The position numbers and the translations under genes were made by a program. A stretch of 64,000 nt of DNA from Parasedimentitalea huanghaiensis (GTDB taxonomy: Bacteria; Pseudomonadota; Alphaproteobacteria; Rhodobacterales; Rhodobacteraceae), in assembly GCF_009753675.1 (NCBI RefSeq), contig NZ_WQLV01000001.1:620001-684000 (forward strand), written 5' to 3'. Position 1 is the stretch's first letter, and each line of letters starts with the position of its first letter. Below, one piece after another: positions 34,487 to 43,281 of the stretch. The notes beneath the pieces were generated by a model that saw only the letters and a program-made list of their open reading frames with translations, was not told where the DNA came from and made no database searches.

Positions 34487-35174
34487 AGTCTTCTGGGCTC
34501 AACACTTTCCAGATCAATGCTCCTAAAGCGGCCCCAGCCAAAGGCGCCAGCCAAAACAGCCAAAGTTGAGCCAGAGCCGGACCATCAGCGAACAGTGCCA
34601 CGCCCGTTGAACGTGCTGGATTGACTGAAGTATTGGTCACCGGGATAGAGATCAGGTGGATAAGGACCAACCCAAGACCAATGGCAATCGGAGCAAATCC
34701 CGAAGGAGCCCCGGCAGAGGTTGCGCCCAGAATGATGATTAGAAACATCGCAGTCATCACCACTTCAGTCACCAGTGCCGCTGTCAGACCATACCCCTGC
34801 GGCGAGGCCTCGCCATAGCCATTTGAGGCAAAACCGCCAACGCCGGTGAACCCTGCCCCGCCTGAGACAATGATGTATAGGACAACGGCGGCGGCAGTCG
34901 CGCCGATCACCTGTGCAACCCAATAAGGGATCAGATCTTTCGCGTCGAACCGCCCGGCAATCATCAGTCCCAGCGAAACCGCCGGATTGAAATGCCCGCC
35001 AGAAATATGACCGACGGCAAAGGCCATAGTCAGGACTGTCAAGCCAAACGCCAGACTAACCCCTAGCCAGCCAATGCCGACATCCGCGACACCGGCCGCT
35101 AAAACGGCGCTGCCGCACCCCCCCAGAACCAACCAGAATGTCCCGATGAACTCTGCCAATAATTTCTTGGTCAT
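34485..35174 (-). CDS. aqpZ: Aquaporin Z-type water channel
   Basis: The 229-residue protein has six membrane helices and the two NPA boxes ([10 protein letters not shown] about residue 60, and [12 protein letters not shown] about residue 183) of the MIP family. The Arg after the second NPA and the His before it in helix 5 fit a strict water channel (AqpZ) over a glycerol facilitator. GGAGG precedes the ATG. It converges with the transglycosylase gene. Confidence 0.93.
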   Translation of the reverse strand: MTKKLLAEFIGTFWLVLGGCGSAVLAAGVADVGIGWLGVSLAFGLTVLTMAFAVGHISGGHFNPAVSLGLMIAGRFDAKDLIPYWVAQVIGATAAAVVLYIIVSGGAGFTGVGGFASNGYGEASPQGYGLTAALVTEVVMTAMFLIIILGATSAGAPSGFAPIAIGLGLVLIHLISIPVTNTSVNPARSTGVALFADGPALAQLWLFWLAPLAGAALGALIWKVLSPED

Positions 35175-35381
35175 GCTTTACCTCCAAATTGAATGATCTC
35201 CGCATAGCACACTTAATGCGTTAGGAGCATAAGCTTGAAAACAAACACCTTCTGCTGTCGACCCAATGCAACAGAAGGTTATCCGTTGAATAAAGAAACT
35301 CGTGCAACAAGAATGTCATATGATTGCGCTAGCACCATGCTATCCTGACCCGATAACAAAAATAAGCTTTGGGAGTTCGCT

Positions 35382-37340
35382 ATGCCTATTCGGATCGATC
35401 GACGTTCATTCTTGGCCGGCAGTGCCGGTCTTATCGCACTGCATCCATTTTCTGTTCAAGCCGCCAGCAACCAGGTACACTTGCGCTTGATGGAAACAAC
35501 CGACTTGCACGTGCATGTGTTCCCCTATGACTATTACGCCGACAAACCCCGTGACACCGTTGGTCTGGCCCGCACCGCGTCGATCGTAAAAGAGATCCGC
35601 GCCGAGGCCACCAACTCGCTGCTGCTGGACAATGGTGACTTTCTGCAGGGCAACCCGATGGGCGATTACATCGCCTATGAGCGCGGCATGAAAGAGGGTG
35701 ATATGCACCCGGTAATCGCTGCGATGAACACACTGGGATTTGAAGCCTCAACTCTTGGCAACCACGAGTTCAATTACGGGCTCGATTTCCTGATGAAATC
35801 GCTGGCCGGGGCGAATTACCCAGTGGTCTGCGCCAATATCTCAACCGAGACCGGCGCTGGCCCGCGTGACGACAAGACCCTGCTGCCGCCCTATGTGATG
35901 ATCGAGCGTGAACTAACCGATGGTGCCGGCGCGACACATCCGATCAAGATCGGCTTGATTGGCTTTGTGCCTCCTCAAGTGATGAACTGGGACCGTCGCC
36001 ACCTAGAGGGCAACGTTCAGGCCCGTGATATTCTGGAATGTGCCCGCGCCTATGTGCCCGAGATGAAGGAAAAGGGTGCAGATATCATCATCGCTCTGTC
36101 CCACTCGGGTATTGGGTCGGCGGATGAAACAGAAGGCATGGAGAATGCCTCGGTTCCATTGGCAGCTGTTGAGGGTATTGATGCCATCATGACCGGCCAC
36201 AGCCACCTTGTGTTCCCGTCCTCCAAATACGCCGACTTTGCTGGTGTAGACGCCGACAAGGGCACCATTCACGGCAAGCCCGCCACCATGGGCGGGTTCT
36301 GGGGCAGTCACCTTGGCCTGATTGACCTGATGCTGGAACGCGATGGCAACGGCTGGCGTGTGGTTGGGCATGGCTCTGAAGCACGCCCCATTTCCAAGCG
36401 CAACGAAGACCGCAGCTATACGGCTTTGGTTGAAGACGATGCTGCAGTTCTGGCAGCTGTGGCAACAGAGCACGATGAGACACTGGCTTATGTCCGTCGC
36501 GCAGTTGGTAAAACAGATGCACCATTGCACAGCTATTTCGCACTGGTGGCGGATGATCCTTCGGTGCAGATCGTGTCCAAGGCCCAGCAATGGTACATTG
36601 GCGAGATGCTGAAAGGCACCGAATACGAAGGCCTGCCAATCCTGTCGGCAGCGGCGCCGTTCAAGGCCGGCGGTCGTGGAGGCCCTGAGTATTATACAGA
36701 CGTGCCCAAGGGCGATGTGGCAATCAAGAACGTGGCCGACCTGTATCTGTACCCAAATACAGCCCGCGCGGTGCTGGTGTCGGGCCAACAGGTCAAGGAT
36801 TGGCTGGAACGCTCGGCTGGTATCTTTAATCAGGTTGAGGTCGGCAAAGGTGATCAGGTTCTGCTGAACCCGTCCTTCCCCAGCTACAACTTTGATGTGA
36901 TCGACGGGGTGACCTATCAGATCGACCTGTCGCAGCCATCCAAGTTTGGCCCCAAGGGTGAACCGGGGGATGACAGTGCCAACCGGATCGTGAACCTGAT
37001 GTACAATGGCGCGCCTTTGGATATGGATGCCCAGTTCATCATCGCCACCAACAACTACCGCGCCAGTGGCGGCGGTAAGTTCCCCGGTGCGATGGGTGAC
37101 ACCATTGTGTTCGAAGGTCCGGATACCAACCGCGACGTGATTGTGCGGTACATCGTTGAAAACGGCACCATCAGCCCGCGTGCTGATGCAAACTGGTCCT
37201 TTGCCCCCCTGCCCGGCACTTCTGTGCTGTTTGATACCGGCCCCAAGGCCAAAGACTATGTGGGCAGCGTCGAGGGGATGAAGATCGCACCAGCCGGTGA
37301 AGGCCCCGAAGGTTTTGCGCGGTTCAAGATCGATCTGTAA
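35382..37340 (+). CDS. cpdB: Periplasmic 2',3'-cyclic-nucleotide 2'-phosphodiesterase / 3'-nucleotidase
   Basis: The 652-residue protein has a Tat-like signal (DRRSFLAG, residues 6-13, then a hydrophobic stretch ending in VQAAS). The N-terminal metallophosphatase domain has the metal-binding motifs TTDLHVH, LDNGDFLQGNP, GNHEFNYG and GHSHLVFP. The C-terminal nucleotidase domain has the substrate-stacking region ending FSFAPL-like (here NWSFAPLPG). It scavenges phosphate and nucleosides from cyclic and 3' nucleotides. GGGAG precedes the ATG. Export by Tat in a metal-loaded state is inferred. Confidence 0.92.
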   Translation: MPIRIDRRSFLAGSAGLIALHPFSVQAASNQVHLRLMETTDLHVHVFPYDYYADKPRDTVGLARTASIVKEIRAEATNSLLLDNGDFLQGNPMGDYIAYERGMKEGDMHPVIAAMNTLGFEASTLGNHEFNYGLDFLMKSLAGANYPVVCANISTETGAGPRDDKTLLPPYVMIERELTDGAGATHPIKIGLIGFVPPQVMNWDRRHLEGNVQARDILECARAYVPEMKEKGADIIIALSHSGIGSADETEGMENASVPLAAVEGIDAIMTGHSHLVFPSSKYADFAGVDADKGTIHGKPATMGGFWGSHLGLIDLMLERDGNGWRVVGHGSEARPISKRNEDRSYTALVEDDAAVLAAVATEHDETLAYVRRAVGKTDAPLHSYFALVADDPSVQIVSKAQQWYIGEMLKGTEYEGLPILSAAAPFKAGGRGGPEYYTDVPKGDVAIKNVADLYLYPNTARAVLVSGQQVKDWLERSAGIFNQVEVGKGDQVLLNPSFPSYNFDVIDGVTYQIDLSQPSKFGPKGEPGDDSANRIVNLMYNGAPLDMDAQFIIATNNYRASGGGKFPGAMGDTIVFEGPDTNRDVIVRYIVENGTISPRADANWSFAPLPGTSVLFDTGPKAKDYVGSVEGMKIAPAGEGPEGFARFKIDL

Positions 37341-37399
37341 AATAAAAATGGCCGCTCCGGTATTTCTGGGGTGGCCACACATTCAAGGATGACAATTTT

Positions 37400-37678
37400 T
37401 TGAGTTTCAAACTTCCCACCTGGGCAGACATAAAGCTATATTTCAGTGTTCCAAAGTATAGAAAGCCCTTTAGTATACTACTTTTGATGGCAGCAGCACC
37501 GGAAATCGGTCTGCTGTATTACGTCATTTATGAACCAGAACACTACCTCAACCACCGGATAAGCAGGTCCGCCCCGCTTTTAGTTTGGCTCTACCCACCA
37601 GTAATACTGCCTCTATTCTTGTTCGGCATCAAAGAGGCCGCTTCCAACCTTCGGCTTGAGAAGATCAAAGAGGAATAG
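37400..37678 (+). CDS. Small membrane protein of unknown function
   Basis: The 92-residue frame starts at a TTG with AAGGAT upstream and encodes two hydrophobic segments (about residues 23-43 and 57-77) with a charged C-terminus. I do not recognise it. It follows cpdB by 60 bases on the same strand. Confidence 0.5.
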   Translation: MSFKLPTWADIKLYFSVPKYRKPFSILLLMAAAPEIGLLYYVIYEPEHYLNHRISRSAPLLVWLYPPVILPLFLFGIKEAASNLRLEKIKEE

Positions 37679-37746
37679 CTCACCTTACTTTTACCCGTCA
37701 GCAAAATCGCTAACAACATACAAGTATTGCGCAACTGCGTAGGCTC

Positions 37747-38649
37747 TCATTTATAACTTGTGTCTTTGGCAAAATGCTCGGCCAGCAAGTCAAACACCAT
37801 ACGAATACGGCGACTGCTGTGCAGCTCGCGGTGGGTAACCAACCAAACTGGCACATCAAAGGGTTCCATGTCGGGAAAGGCTGCTTCTACCCCCGGCGTG
37901 CGCTGGGCCACATCGTCCGTCATCACAGCCAAGCCCAAACCAGCCTTGACCATTTCCCACAGGGTGACACTGCTGGAGCTGATCATTTTGTAATTCGCTC
38001 GGTCGAGCTTCAAACCGCGCCCGGACAGCACACGCAATGAGCGCAGGTAGTGGTCTTGCCCGATGAAATCCACGCCAGCTAAATCCTGATTGGTATCAGG
38101 GCGGCCGATCTGATCAAGATAACGATAGGCCCCATAGAGCCGCGCCTGTGTTTGGCCCAGTTTCTTGGCGGTCAGGTCAGGCTGTTCCGGCTGCACGTGT
38201 CGAATTGCAATGTCCGCCTCTCGTGCAGTCAGGTCGCTCACCTTGTCAGAGGCCACCAGTCTGATTTCGATCCCCGGCGCCTGCTGCCTAATACTCGCAA
38301 CAAAGGGCGGCAACATGTAGGCCATCATGGCCTCGGTTGCTGTGATGGAAACCTCGCCCTCGACGGATTGCGACTGCCCTGAGGCGGTCAGCGAGATTTG
38401 CCCTGCCGCCTGCAGCATGGCACGGGCTTGTTCGACCAGTTCAAGGCCGGATTTGGTCAAGTCCATCCTGCGGCCGTTACGTTCGAACAAGGTGACGCCC
38501 AGATCCGCCTCTAGCGCGGCGATCTGACGGCCCAAAGTGGGCTGGGTCAGCCCAAGTACACGCGCCGCAGCCGAGAACGAACCCTCGTCCACGGTGGCCA
38601 AGAAGGCGCGGATTTGATTCCAGTCGAAAGAGACAGATTTCCATTCCAT
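37747..38649 (-). CDS. LysR family transcriptional regulator
   Basis: The 300-residue protein has an N-terminal winged HTH (WNQIRAFLATVDEGSFSAAA, LTQPTLGRQIAALE, about residues 10-65) and a periplasmic-binding-like effector domain. It is divergent from the NAD(P)-binding protein gene at 38770, which is the likely target, with the operator in the 120-base gap. The ATG at 38649 is chosen by family length; its ribosome binding site is weak. Confidence 0.88.
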   Translation of the reverse strand: MEWKSVSFDWNQIRAFLATVDEGSFSAAARVLGLTQPTLGRQIAALEADLGVTLFERNGRRMDLTKSGLELVEQARAMLQAAGQISLTASGQSQSVEGEVSITATEAMMAYMLPPFVASIRQQAPGIEIRLVASDKVSDLTAREADIAIRHVQPEQPDLTAKKLGQTQARLYGAYRYLDQIGRPDTNQDLAGVDFIGQDHYLRSLRVLSGRGLKLDRANYKMISSSSVTLWEMVKAGLGLAVMTDDVAQRTPGVEAAFPDMEPFDVPVWLVTHRELHSSRRIRMVFDLLAEHFAKDTSYK

Positions 38650-38769
38650 GCATTTTTGTATGCCAGAAGTGCAAACCTTGGCAATTCCTATGCGCACACA
38701 TCGGAACTATCTGGGTTATGAAACGGGCGCGGCTTTGCGCCCAATGAAAACAAACCAAGGATCACATCA

Positions 38770-39432
38770 ATGACTAAGCAAAACCTGGTTATTTTCGGAG
38801 CCTCTGGAAACTGCGGCCAATGGGCTGTCAAATCTGCCATTGCACAGGGCTATAATGTACGCGTGCTGATCCGCCCCGGATCCAAAGCGGACTTTCCCGA
38901 TGGAGTAGAGATCATGCACGGAGATGTCGTGGACGCACAAACAGTGGACCGCGCGGTGCAAGGCCAAGGCGCGGTGCTGTCTTGTCTAGGTATCAAACGG
39001 AAATCCGCATCCAACCCCTGGTCCCCTGTGGTTTCCCCTGTTGATCTGGCGGAACAAAGTGCCAAGAACATCGTCGCGGCGATGAAGCGTCATGGCGTCG
39101 AACGAGTGGTGTCCATCAGCGCCGCCGGGGTTGCGGAAAGCTGGTCACAGATCAACCCGGTGATGCGGTTTTTGGTCAAGTCGAGCAATGTATCTGTTGC
39201 CTATCATGATTTGGCCAAGATGGAGCAGGTATATAAAGATAGCGGTCTGGACAGTCTTGCCTTGCGACCCGTTACCTTGGTCGATGGTGAAGCAACCGGA
39301 GACGCACGGATTGTTGAGCGTTATCGGCTGTCTTCGAAAATCAACCGCGCCGATGTTGGCCACTATATGGTAGAGGCGATAACACGAAAATCTCCCTACT
39401 CTGCCCCGGCCGAGATGATCAGCGCCACTTAG
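38770..39432 (+). CDS. NAD(P)-binding oxidoreductase (atypical SDR, NmrA-like)
   Basis: The 220-residue protein opens with a Rossmann fold (VIFGASGNCGQWAV, GxxGxxG at about residues 10-16) and a basic residue after the second strand that suggests NADPH. There is no YxxxK catalytic pair, so it is an atypical SDR of the NmrA/flavin-reductase-like type. AAGGA precedes the ATG. It is divergent from the LysR gene. Confidence 0.85.
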   Translation: MTKQNLVIFGASGNCGQWAVKSAIAQGYNVRVLIRPGSKADFPDGVEIMHGDVVDAQTVDRAVQGQGAVLSCLGIKRKSASNPWSPVVSPVDLAEQSAKNIVAAMKRHGVERVVSISAAGVAESWSQINPVMRFLVKSSNVSVAYHDLAKMEQVYKDSGLDSLALRPVTLVDGEATGDARIVERYRLSSKINRADVGHYMVEAITRKSPYSAPAEMISAT

Positions 39433-39491
39433 TCTTGTCGAGCAAGATGTTGGGTTCTATTGTCGCGTGACTTTGCGAAAAGGCGCGACAC

Positions 39492-40109
39492 ATGACCCCC
39501 ACTCTCTATTCCTTCCGCCGTTGTCCCTATGCGATGCGGGCACGACTGGCGCTGGCCGCGTCCGGTCAGCAGGTTGAACTGCGCGAAGTGGTCCTGCGGG
39601 AAAAACCAGCCGCGTTCCTTGAGGCCTCGCCCAGTGCGACTGTGCCCTGTCTGGTCACCAAAGATGGTGCCATCGACGAGAGCCTGGACATCATGACATG
39701 GGCCCTGCGCCGATCCGACCCCGAAGGCTGGCTTAATATGCCGGATGCCGGATGGGAGTGGATCAGCCGCGCAGACGGGCCATTCAAAGACGCACTGGAC
39801 CACACCAAATACGCCAGCCGGTATCCCGAAATGGATTCTTCTGAACAGCGTGCACTGGCTGGTGCATTTCTGGCGGAACTGGATCAACAGATTGAACAAT
39901 GGGTTTTTACTAAGCCAAGTTTGGCAGATTACGCGATTCTACCTTTTGTTCGGCAGTTTGCCTTTATCGACAAAGATTGGTTCGATGCCCAACCTTGGCC
40001 GAAATTACAAGCGTGGCTGGAACGCTTCCTGATCTCAGATCGGTTTGCGTCAATCATGAGCAAATACCCACAGTGGGCTGAGGGGAACGAAACAGTTCCC
40101 TTCCCTTAG
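39492..40109 (+). CDS. Glutathione S-transferase-like protein
   Basis: The 205-residue protein has a thioredoxin-like N-terminal domain (LYSFRRCPYAMRARLAL, with a CPYA site at about residues 11-14) containing SATVPCLV, and a helical C-terminal domain (LADYAILPFVRQF). It is GST-like and may act on a glutathione adduct; the substrate is unknown. It lies 60 bases after the oxidoreductase gene. Confidence 0.85.
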   Translation: MTPTLYSFRRCPYAMRARLALAASGQQVELREVVLREKPAAFLEASPSATVPCLVTKDGAIDESLDIMTWALRRSDPEGWLNMPDAGWEWISRADGPFKDALDHTKYASRYPEMDSSEQRALAGAFLAELDQQIEQWVFTKPSLADYAILPFVRQFAFIDKDWFDAQPWPKLQAWLERFLISDRFASIMSKYPQWAEGNETVPFP

Positions 40110-40483
40110 CCTGGTGAGGCGACAAAACAACGCCTTGCTTTGGATCCACTGCACGGCTGCCCTGTAATTCACAACCAACCCTTAAGGCCCAAGACCAAGC
40201 CAACTGAAAAAGTAGTGGAATTTGTTTAGCAAAGTGACTGATTCCTTACTCAGGACTGCCTTTAAAGGGATCCCCAACCCCTAATTCGCCTTCGTGGTCA
40301 CATTTCTTCAATGTCTATTTCCAAAAATTCATAAATCAGATGCCCAATTTTAGACACAAATGAGCCATGAAACGGAAAATCATTATTTCACGCAACACTT
40401 TGGAATTAGCCGACAAACCTGAAACGTTTGCAGTTTCCAACGCCACAATTCGAGACAACACCACTAAAAATAAAGCAGATAGA
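40110..40483. other. Non-coding stretch before the flagellin repeat
   Basis: These bases lack a convincing gene and become AT-rich to the right. I see no terminator-quality hairpin or known RNA. Confidence 0.5.
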
Positions 40484-40534
40484 GTAAGGAATTATCAATT
40501 TTTCATAATTCTTTAATTAGCACCTCGTTCACAA

Positions 40535-40550
40535 TTAAGGTTCTGTTAAC
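40535..40550. promoter_or_regulatory. CtrA-type box upstream of flagellin 1
   Basis: TTAA-GGTTCTG-TTAAC fits the CtrA consensus exactly. It lies 157 bases before the flagellin start codon. Confidence 0.65.
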
Positions 40551-40629
40551 ACTTGAAAACCAAATATGAAGGTGCACTCTGGGTGGGGTGGCGTGAATAA
40601 GTTGAGTTAATAATCGAACGACTATTCGC

Positions 40630-40662
40630 AGTGTCAGAATGGCCCTTTTACAGCCGATAAAG
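40630..40662 (+). promoter_or_regulatory. Flagellin promoter element
   Basis: The stretch has GCCGATAA (sigma-28-type -10 box) after TGTCAGAATGG. It also fits GG-N10-GC, the core of a sigma-54 promoter. Only one reading can be right; the sigma-28 -35 box is poor. An identical element precedes flagellin 2. Confidence 0.45.
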
Positions 40663-40671
40663 GCGAAACAA

Positions 40672-40689
40672 ACGTGAGGGAACTCACGT
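40672..40689 (+). promoter_or_regulatory. 5'-UTR hairpin of flagellin 1
   Basis: ACGTGAG, loop GGAA, CTCACGT: a perfect 7-base stem closed by a GNRA tetraloop, ending 17 bases before the ATG. It is kept without change in copy 2 (42199-42216). It could bind FlbT, which controls flagellin mRNA in Caulobacter. Confidence 0.65.
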
Positions 40690-40706
40690 AATTAGGGATT
40701 ATTATT

Positions 40707-41552
40707 ATGACAAGCCTTCTGACAAACAATGGCGCAATGGTTGCTCTTCAGACATTGCAGACTGTTACCAACAACCTGACTGAAACACAGACACAGATTT
40801 CGACCGGTAAACGCGTTGGATCCGCCAGTGATAACGCTGCCGTTTGGGCCATTTCCAAGACAATGGAATCCGACATCGCGGGTTTTGAATCGATCTCGGA
40901 CAGCCTGGCCTTGGGTGAAGCAACTGTTGCTGTTGCTTCTGCCGGTGCTGAGCAAGTTGTTGAAAAGCTGACTGAAATCAAAGAACTGCTGGTCTCTGCG
41001 CAGTCTGAGAACGTCGATCACGACAAAATTCAGAACGACATCACCAAGAAAACCGAGCAGGTTGCCTCGATCATTTCTGCCGCTCAGTTTAACGGTGCCA
41101 ACCTGTTGGCCACTGATGTAGATGGCAACGGTGCGACCTCATTGGGTGTTCTGGCCTCGTTAGACCGGGTTGGTGCAACTGGTACCCCTTCGGCAACTGA
41201 AATCGCTGTTGATACCGTTGATTTTGAAGCCAATGTTGACCTTTCGGGCATGACAACAGTTGCCGATGCCACCAGTGCTGCGACTGCTCTGGGTGAAATC
41301 GAAGCCTTCCTGACCACCGCCATCGATGGCGCTGCGGCTCTGGGTGCTGACTCCTCCCGCCTCAAGGACCAGGGCGGCTTTGTGAACAAGCTGACCAACG
41401 CCATGAAGCAGGGTATCAGTGCGCTGACAGACACCAACATGGAAGAAGCCTCTGCCCGACTAAAAGCGCTGCAGACACAGCAGCAACTGGCCGTACAGAC
41501 CCTGTCGATCGCCAACAACGCACCTTCGGCAGTGATGCAGCTGTTCCGCTAA
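40707..41552 (+). CDS. Flagellin 1
   Basis: The 281-residue protein is a short flagellin. The N-terminal D0/D1 helix (SLLTNNGAMVALQTLQTVTN, ISTGKRVGSASDNAAVWAIS) and the C-terminal helix (SARLKALQTQQQLAVQTLSI ... AVMQLFR) are standard; the middle (about 135-190) is brief, so there is no D2/D3 surface domain. It builds the flagellar filament outside the cell. It is almost identical to flagellin 2 at both ends and differs mainly in the middle. Regulation is probably by CtrA and at the mRNA level. Confidence 0.94.
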   Translation: MTSLLTNNGAMVALQTLQTVTNNLTETQTQISTGKRVGSASDNAAVWAISKTMESDIAGFESISDSLALGEATVAVASAGAEQVVEKLTEIKELLVSAQSENVDHDKIQNDITKKTEQVASIISAAQFNGANLLATDVDGNGATSLGVLASLDRVGATGTPSATEIAVDTVDFEANVDLSGMTTVADATSAATALGEIEAFLTTAIDGAAALGADSSRLKDQGGFVNKLTNAMKQGISALTDTNMEEASARLKALQTQQQLAVQTLSIANNAPSAVMQLFR

Positions 41553-41585
41553 GAACACCACCCGAGGCACAAATGTGCCATCTAG

Positions 41586-41615
41586 AAAAGGTCGCCCTAA
41601 TTGGGCGGCCTTTTT
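41586..41615 (+). terminator. Terminator of flagellin 1
   Basis: GGTCGCCC (41590-41597) and GGGCGGCC (41603-41610) with one wobble, then five T. Confidence 0.92.
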
Positions 41616-42010
41616 GCGTTTTCAGGGCCGAGATGTTAATGCACCCGCATTTTGAAACCGCCACGAGCTATAGCTGAGAAAAAAGCTCCAATAAAGTCCT
41701 AGGAAATCCTTACCCCCCAAAGGCTCCTCAGGCCGAAGCCCGTTACATCGTATTAATGAGTCTTGCGGTTACCCTACTCAAACCGACCAATTCGGACCGT
41801 TCAAACTGCAGGTCACGCCCTAAACTTACATTTTTTTAAGATGTGATTGTAGAGATCGTTGTTTTTGGCGCCTCAATGCAGCCTCAAATTCGCCCAAAAT
41901 ACGAAAAGCAACATGTCGACAACACATTGAAAATAAAAAGAAATGCAAGATTTCGCAAATACTCCCCTGCCATATTTCGCCCGTACTTTATCAATTTCCG
42001 TAAGGAACAG
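41616..42010. other. Spacer between the flagellin copies
   Basis: About 395 bases with no gene that I can support. It is AT-rich towards the right. Confidence 0.5.
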
Positions 42011-42233
42011 GTAAGGAATAATCAATTTTTCATAGTTCTTTAATTAGCAAACAATTCATAATTAGGGTTCTGTTAACACTTACCAACCAAATATGAAGGT
42101 GCACTCTGGGTGGGGTGGCGTGGATAAGTTGAGTTAATAATCGAACGACTATTCACAGTGTCAGAATGGCCCTTTTACAGCCGATAAAGGCGAAACAAAC
42201 GTGAGGGAACTCACGTAATTAGGGATTATTATT

Positions 42234-43082
42234 ATGACAAGCCTTCTGACAAACAATGGCGCAATGGTTGCTCTTCAGACATTGCAGACTGTTACCAACA
42301 ACCTGACTGAAACACAGACACAGATTTCGACCGGTAAGCGCGTTGGATCCGCCAGTGACAACGCCGCCGTTTGGGCCATTTCCAAGACCATGGAATCCGA
42401 CATCTCAGGTTTTGAAGCCATCTCTGACAGCCTGGCCCTGGGTGAAGCAACTGTTGCTGTTGCCTCTGCCGGTGCTGAGCAGGTTGTTGAAAAGCTGACA
42501 GAAATCAAAGAACTGCTGGTCTCTGCGCAGTCCGAGAACGTCGATCACGACAAAATTCAGAACGACATCACCAAGAAAACTGAACAGGTTGCTTCGATCA
42601 TTTCTGCCGCTCAGTTTAACGGTGCTAACCTGCTGGCAGCAGATGTTGACGGCAACGGCGCCACCTCAGTCGGTGTTCTGGCCTCTCTGGACCGTGTAGG
42701 CGCAACAGGTACCCCTGCAGCCACAGAGATCTCTATCGATACTGTGGACTTCGAAACTGACATCGACCTTGCGTCCAACTTGACGACAGTGTCCGACGCT
42801 GCCAGTGCTGCGACTGCTCTGGGTGAAATCGAAGCCTTCCTGACCACCGCCATCGATGGCGCTGCGGCTCTGGGTGCTGACTCCTCTCGCCTCAAGGACC
42901 AGGGCGGCTTTGTGAACAAGCTGTCGAACGCCATGAAGCAGGGTATCAGTGCGCTGACAGACACCAACATGGAAGAAGCATCAGCCCGCCTGAAAGCGCT
43001 GCAGACGCAGCAGCAGCTGGCCGTACAGACGCTGTCGATCGCCAACAATGCACCTTCGGCAGTTATGCAGCTGTTCCGCTAA
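42234..43082 (+). CDS. Flagellin 2
   Basis: The 282-residue flagellin is a tandem duplicate of flagellin 1. The N-terminal 50 residues are the same and the C-terminal 90 nearly so; the differences cluster in the short variable part (about 140-195) with one extra residue. The same leader hairpin and promoter element precede it, but the CtrA-type box has a substitution, so the two copies may differ in timing or level. Confidence 0.94.
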   Translation: MTSLLTNNGAMVALQTLQTVTNNLTETQTQISTGKRVGSASDNAAVWAISKTMESDISGFEAISDSLALGEATVAVASAGAEQVVEKLTEIKELLVSAQSENVDHDKIQNDITKKTEQVASIISAAQFNGANLLAADVDGNGATSVGVLASLDRVGATGTPAATEISIDTVDFETDIDLASNLTTVSDAASAATALGEIEAFLTTAIDGAAALGADSSRLKDQGGFVNKLSNAMKQGISALTDTNMEEASARLKALQTQQQLAVQTLSIANNAPSAVMQLFR

Positions 43083-43115
43083 GACTGACCTCCACGGCAC
43101 TCAGGTGCCATCTAC

Positions 43116-43145
43116 AAAAGGCCGTCCTTCTTGGGCGGCCTTTTT
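43116..43145 (+). terminator. Terminator of flagellin 2
   Basis: GGCCGTCC (43120-43127) and GGGCGGCC (43133-43140), one wobble, then five T. Confidence 0.92.
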
Positions 43146-43231
43146 GCGTGTTACCACGAACACCACGTTATGCGTTGTTTCCAACGTCTTGGTAGGAAAC
43201 AGGGCCTCGCTCATCCGATGCGCTGTCCAAA

Positions 43232-43264
43232 CAAAAAGGCCGCTCAAATGAGCGGCCTTTTCGA
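43232..43264 (-). terminator. Terminator of tig
   Basis: GGCCGCTC (43238-43245), loop AAAT, GAGCGGCC (43250-43257), with T runs on both sides; on the minus strand it lies 24 bases past the tig stop. Confidence 0.9.
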
Positions 43265-43281
43265 AACTATCAAAGTAAGAC

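Larger units (their letters stand above)
40484..41615 (+). repeat. Flagellin duplication, copy 1 (promoter, gene, terminator)
   Basis: This segment is repeated at 42011-43145. The 223-base upstream parts have the same length in both copies and differ at scattered positions; the last 115 bases before the start codon are almost identical. The terminators also match. Confidence 0.92.
42011..43145 (+). repeat. Flagellin duplication, copy 2
   Basis: This is the second copy of the unit at 40484-41615. The CtrA-type box here reads TTAG-GGTTCTG-TTAAC (42062-42077), one base off consensus in the left half. The hairpin (42199-42216) and the GCCGATAA element are unchanged. Confidence 0.92.

Noticed and set aside
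36003-37382. A 459-codon open frame antisense to the nucleotide phosphodiesterase gene
   Set aside because: It has no family features and mirrors a well-supported gene; GC-rich coding DNA often leaves such open antisense frames.
40630-40662. A firm assignment of the flagellin promoter to sigma-54
   Set aside because: The GG-N10-GC spacing fits, but GCCGATAA fits sigma-28 equally and neither has a full consensus.
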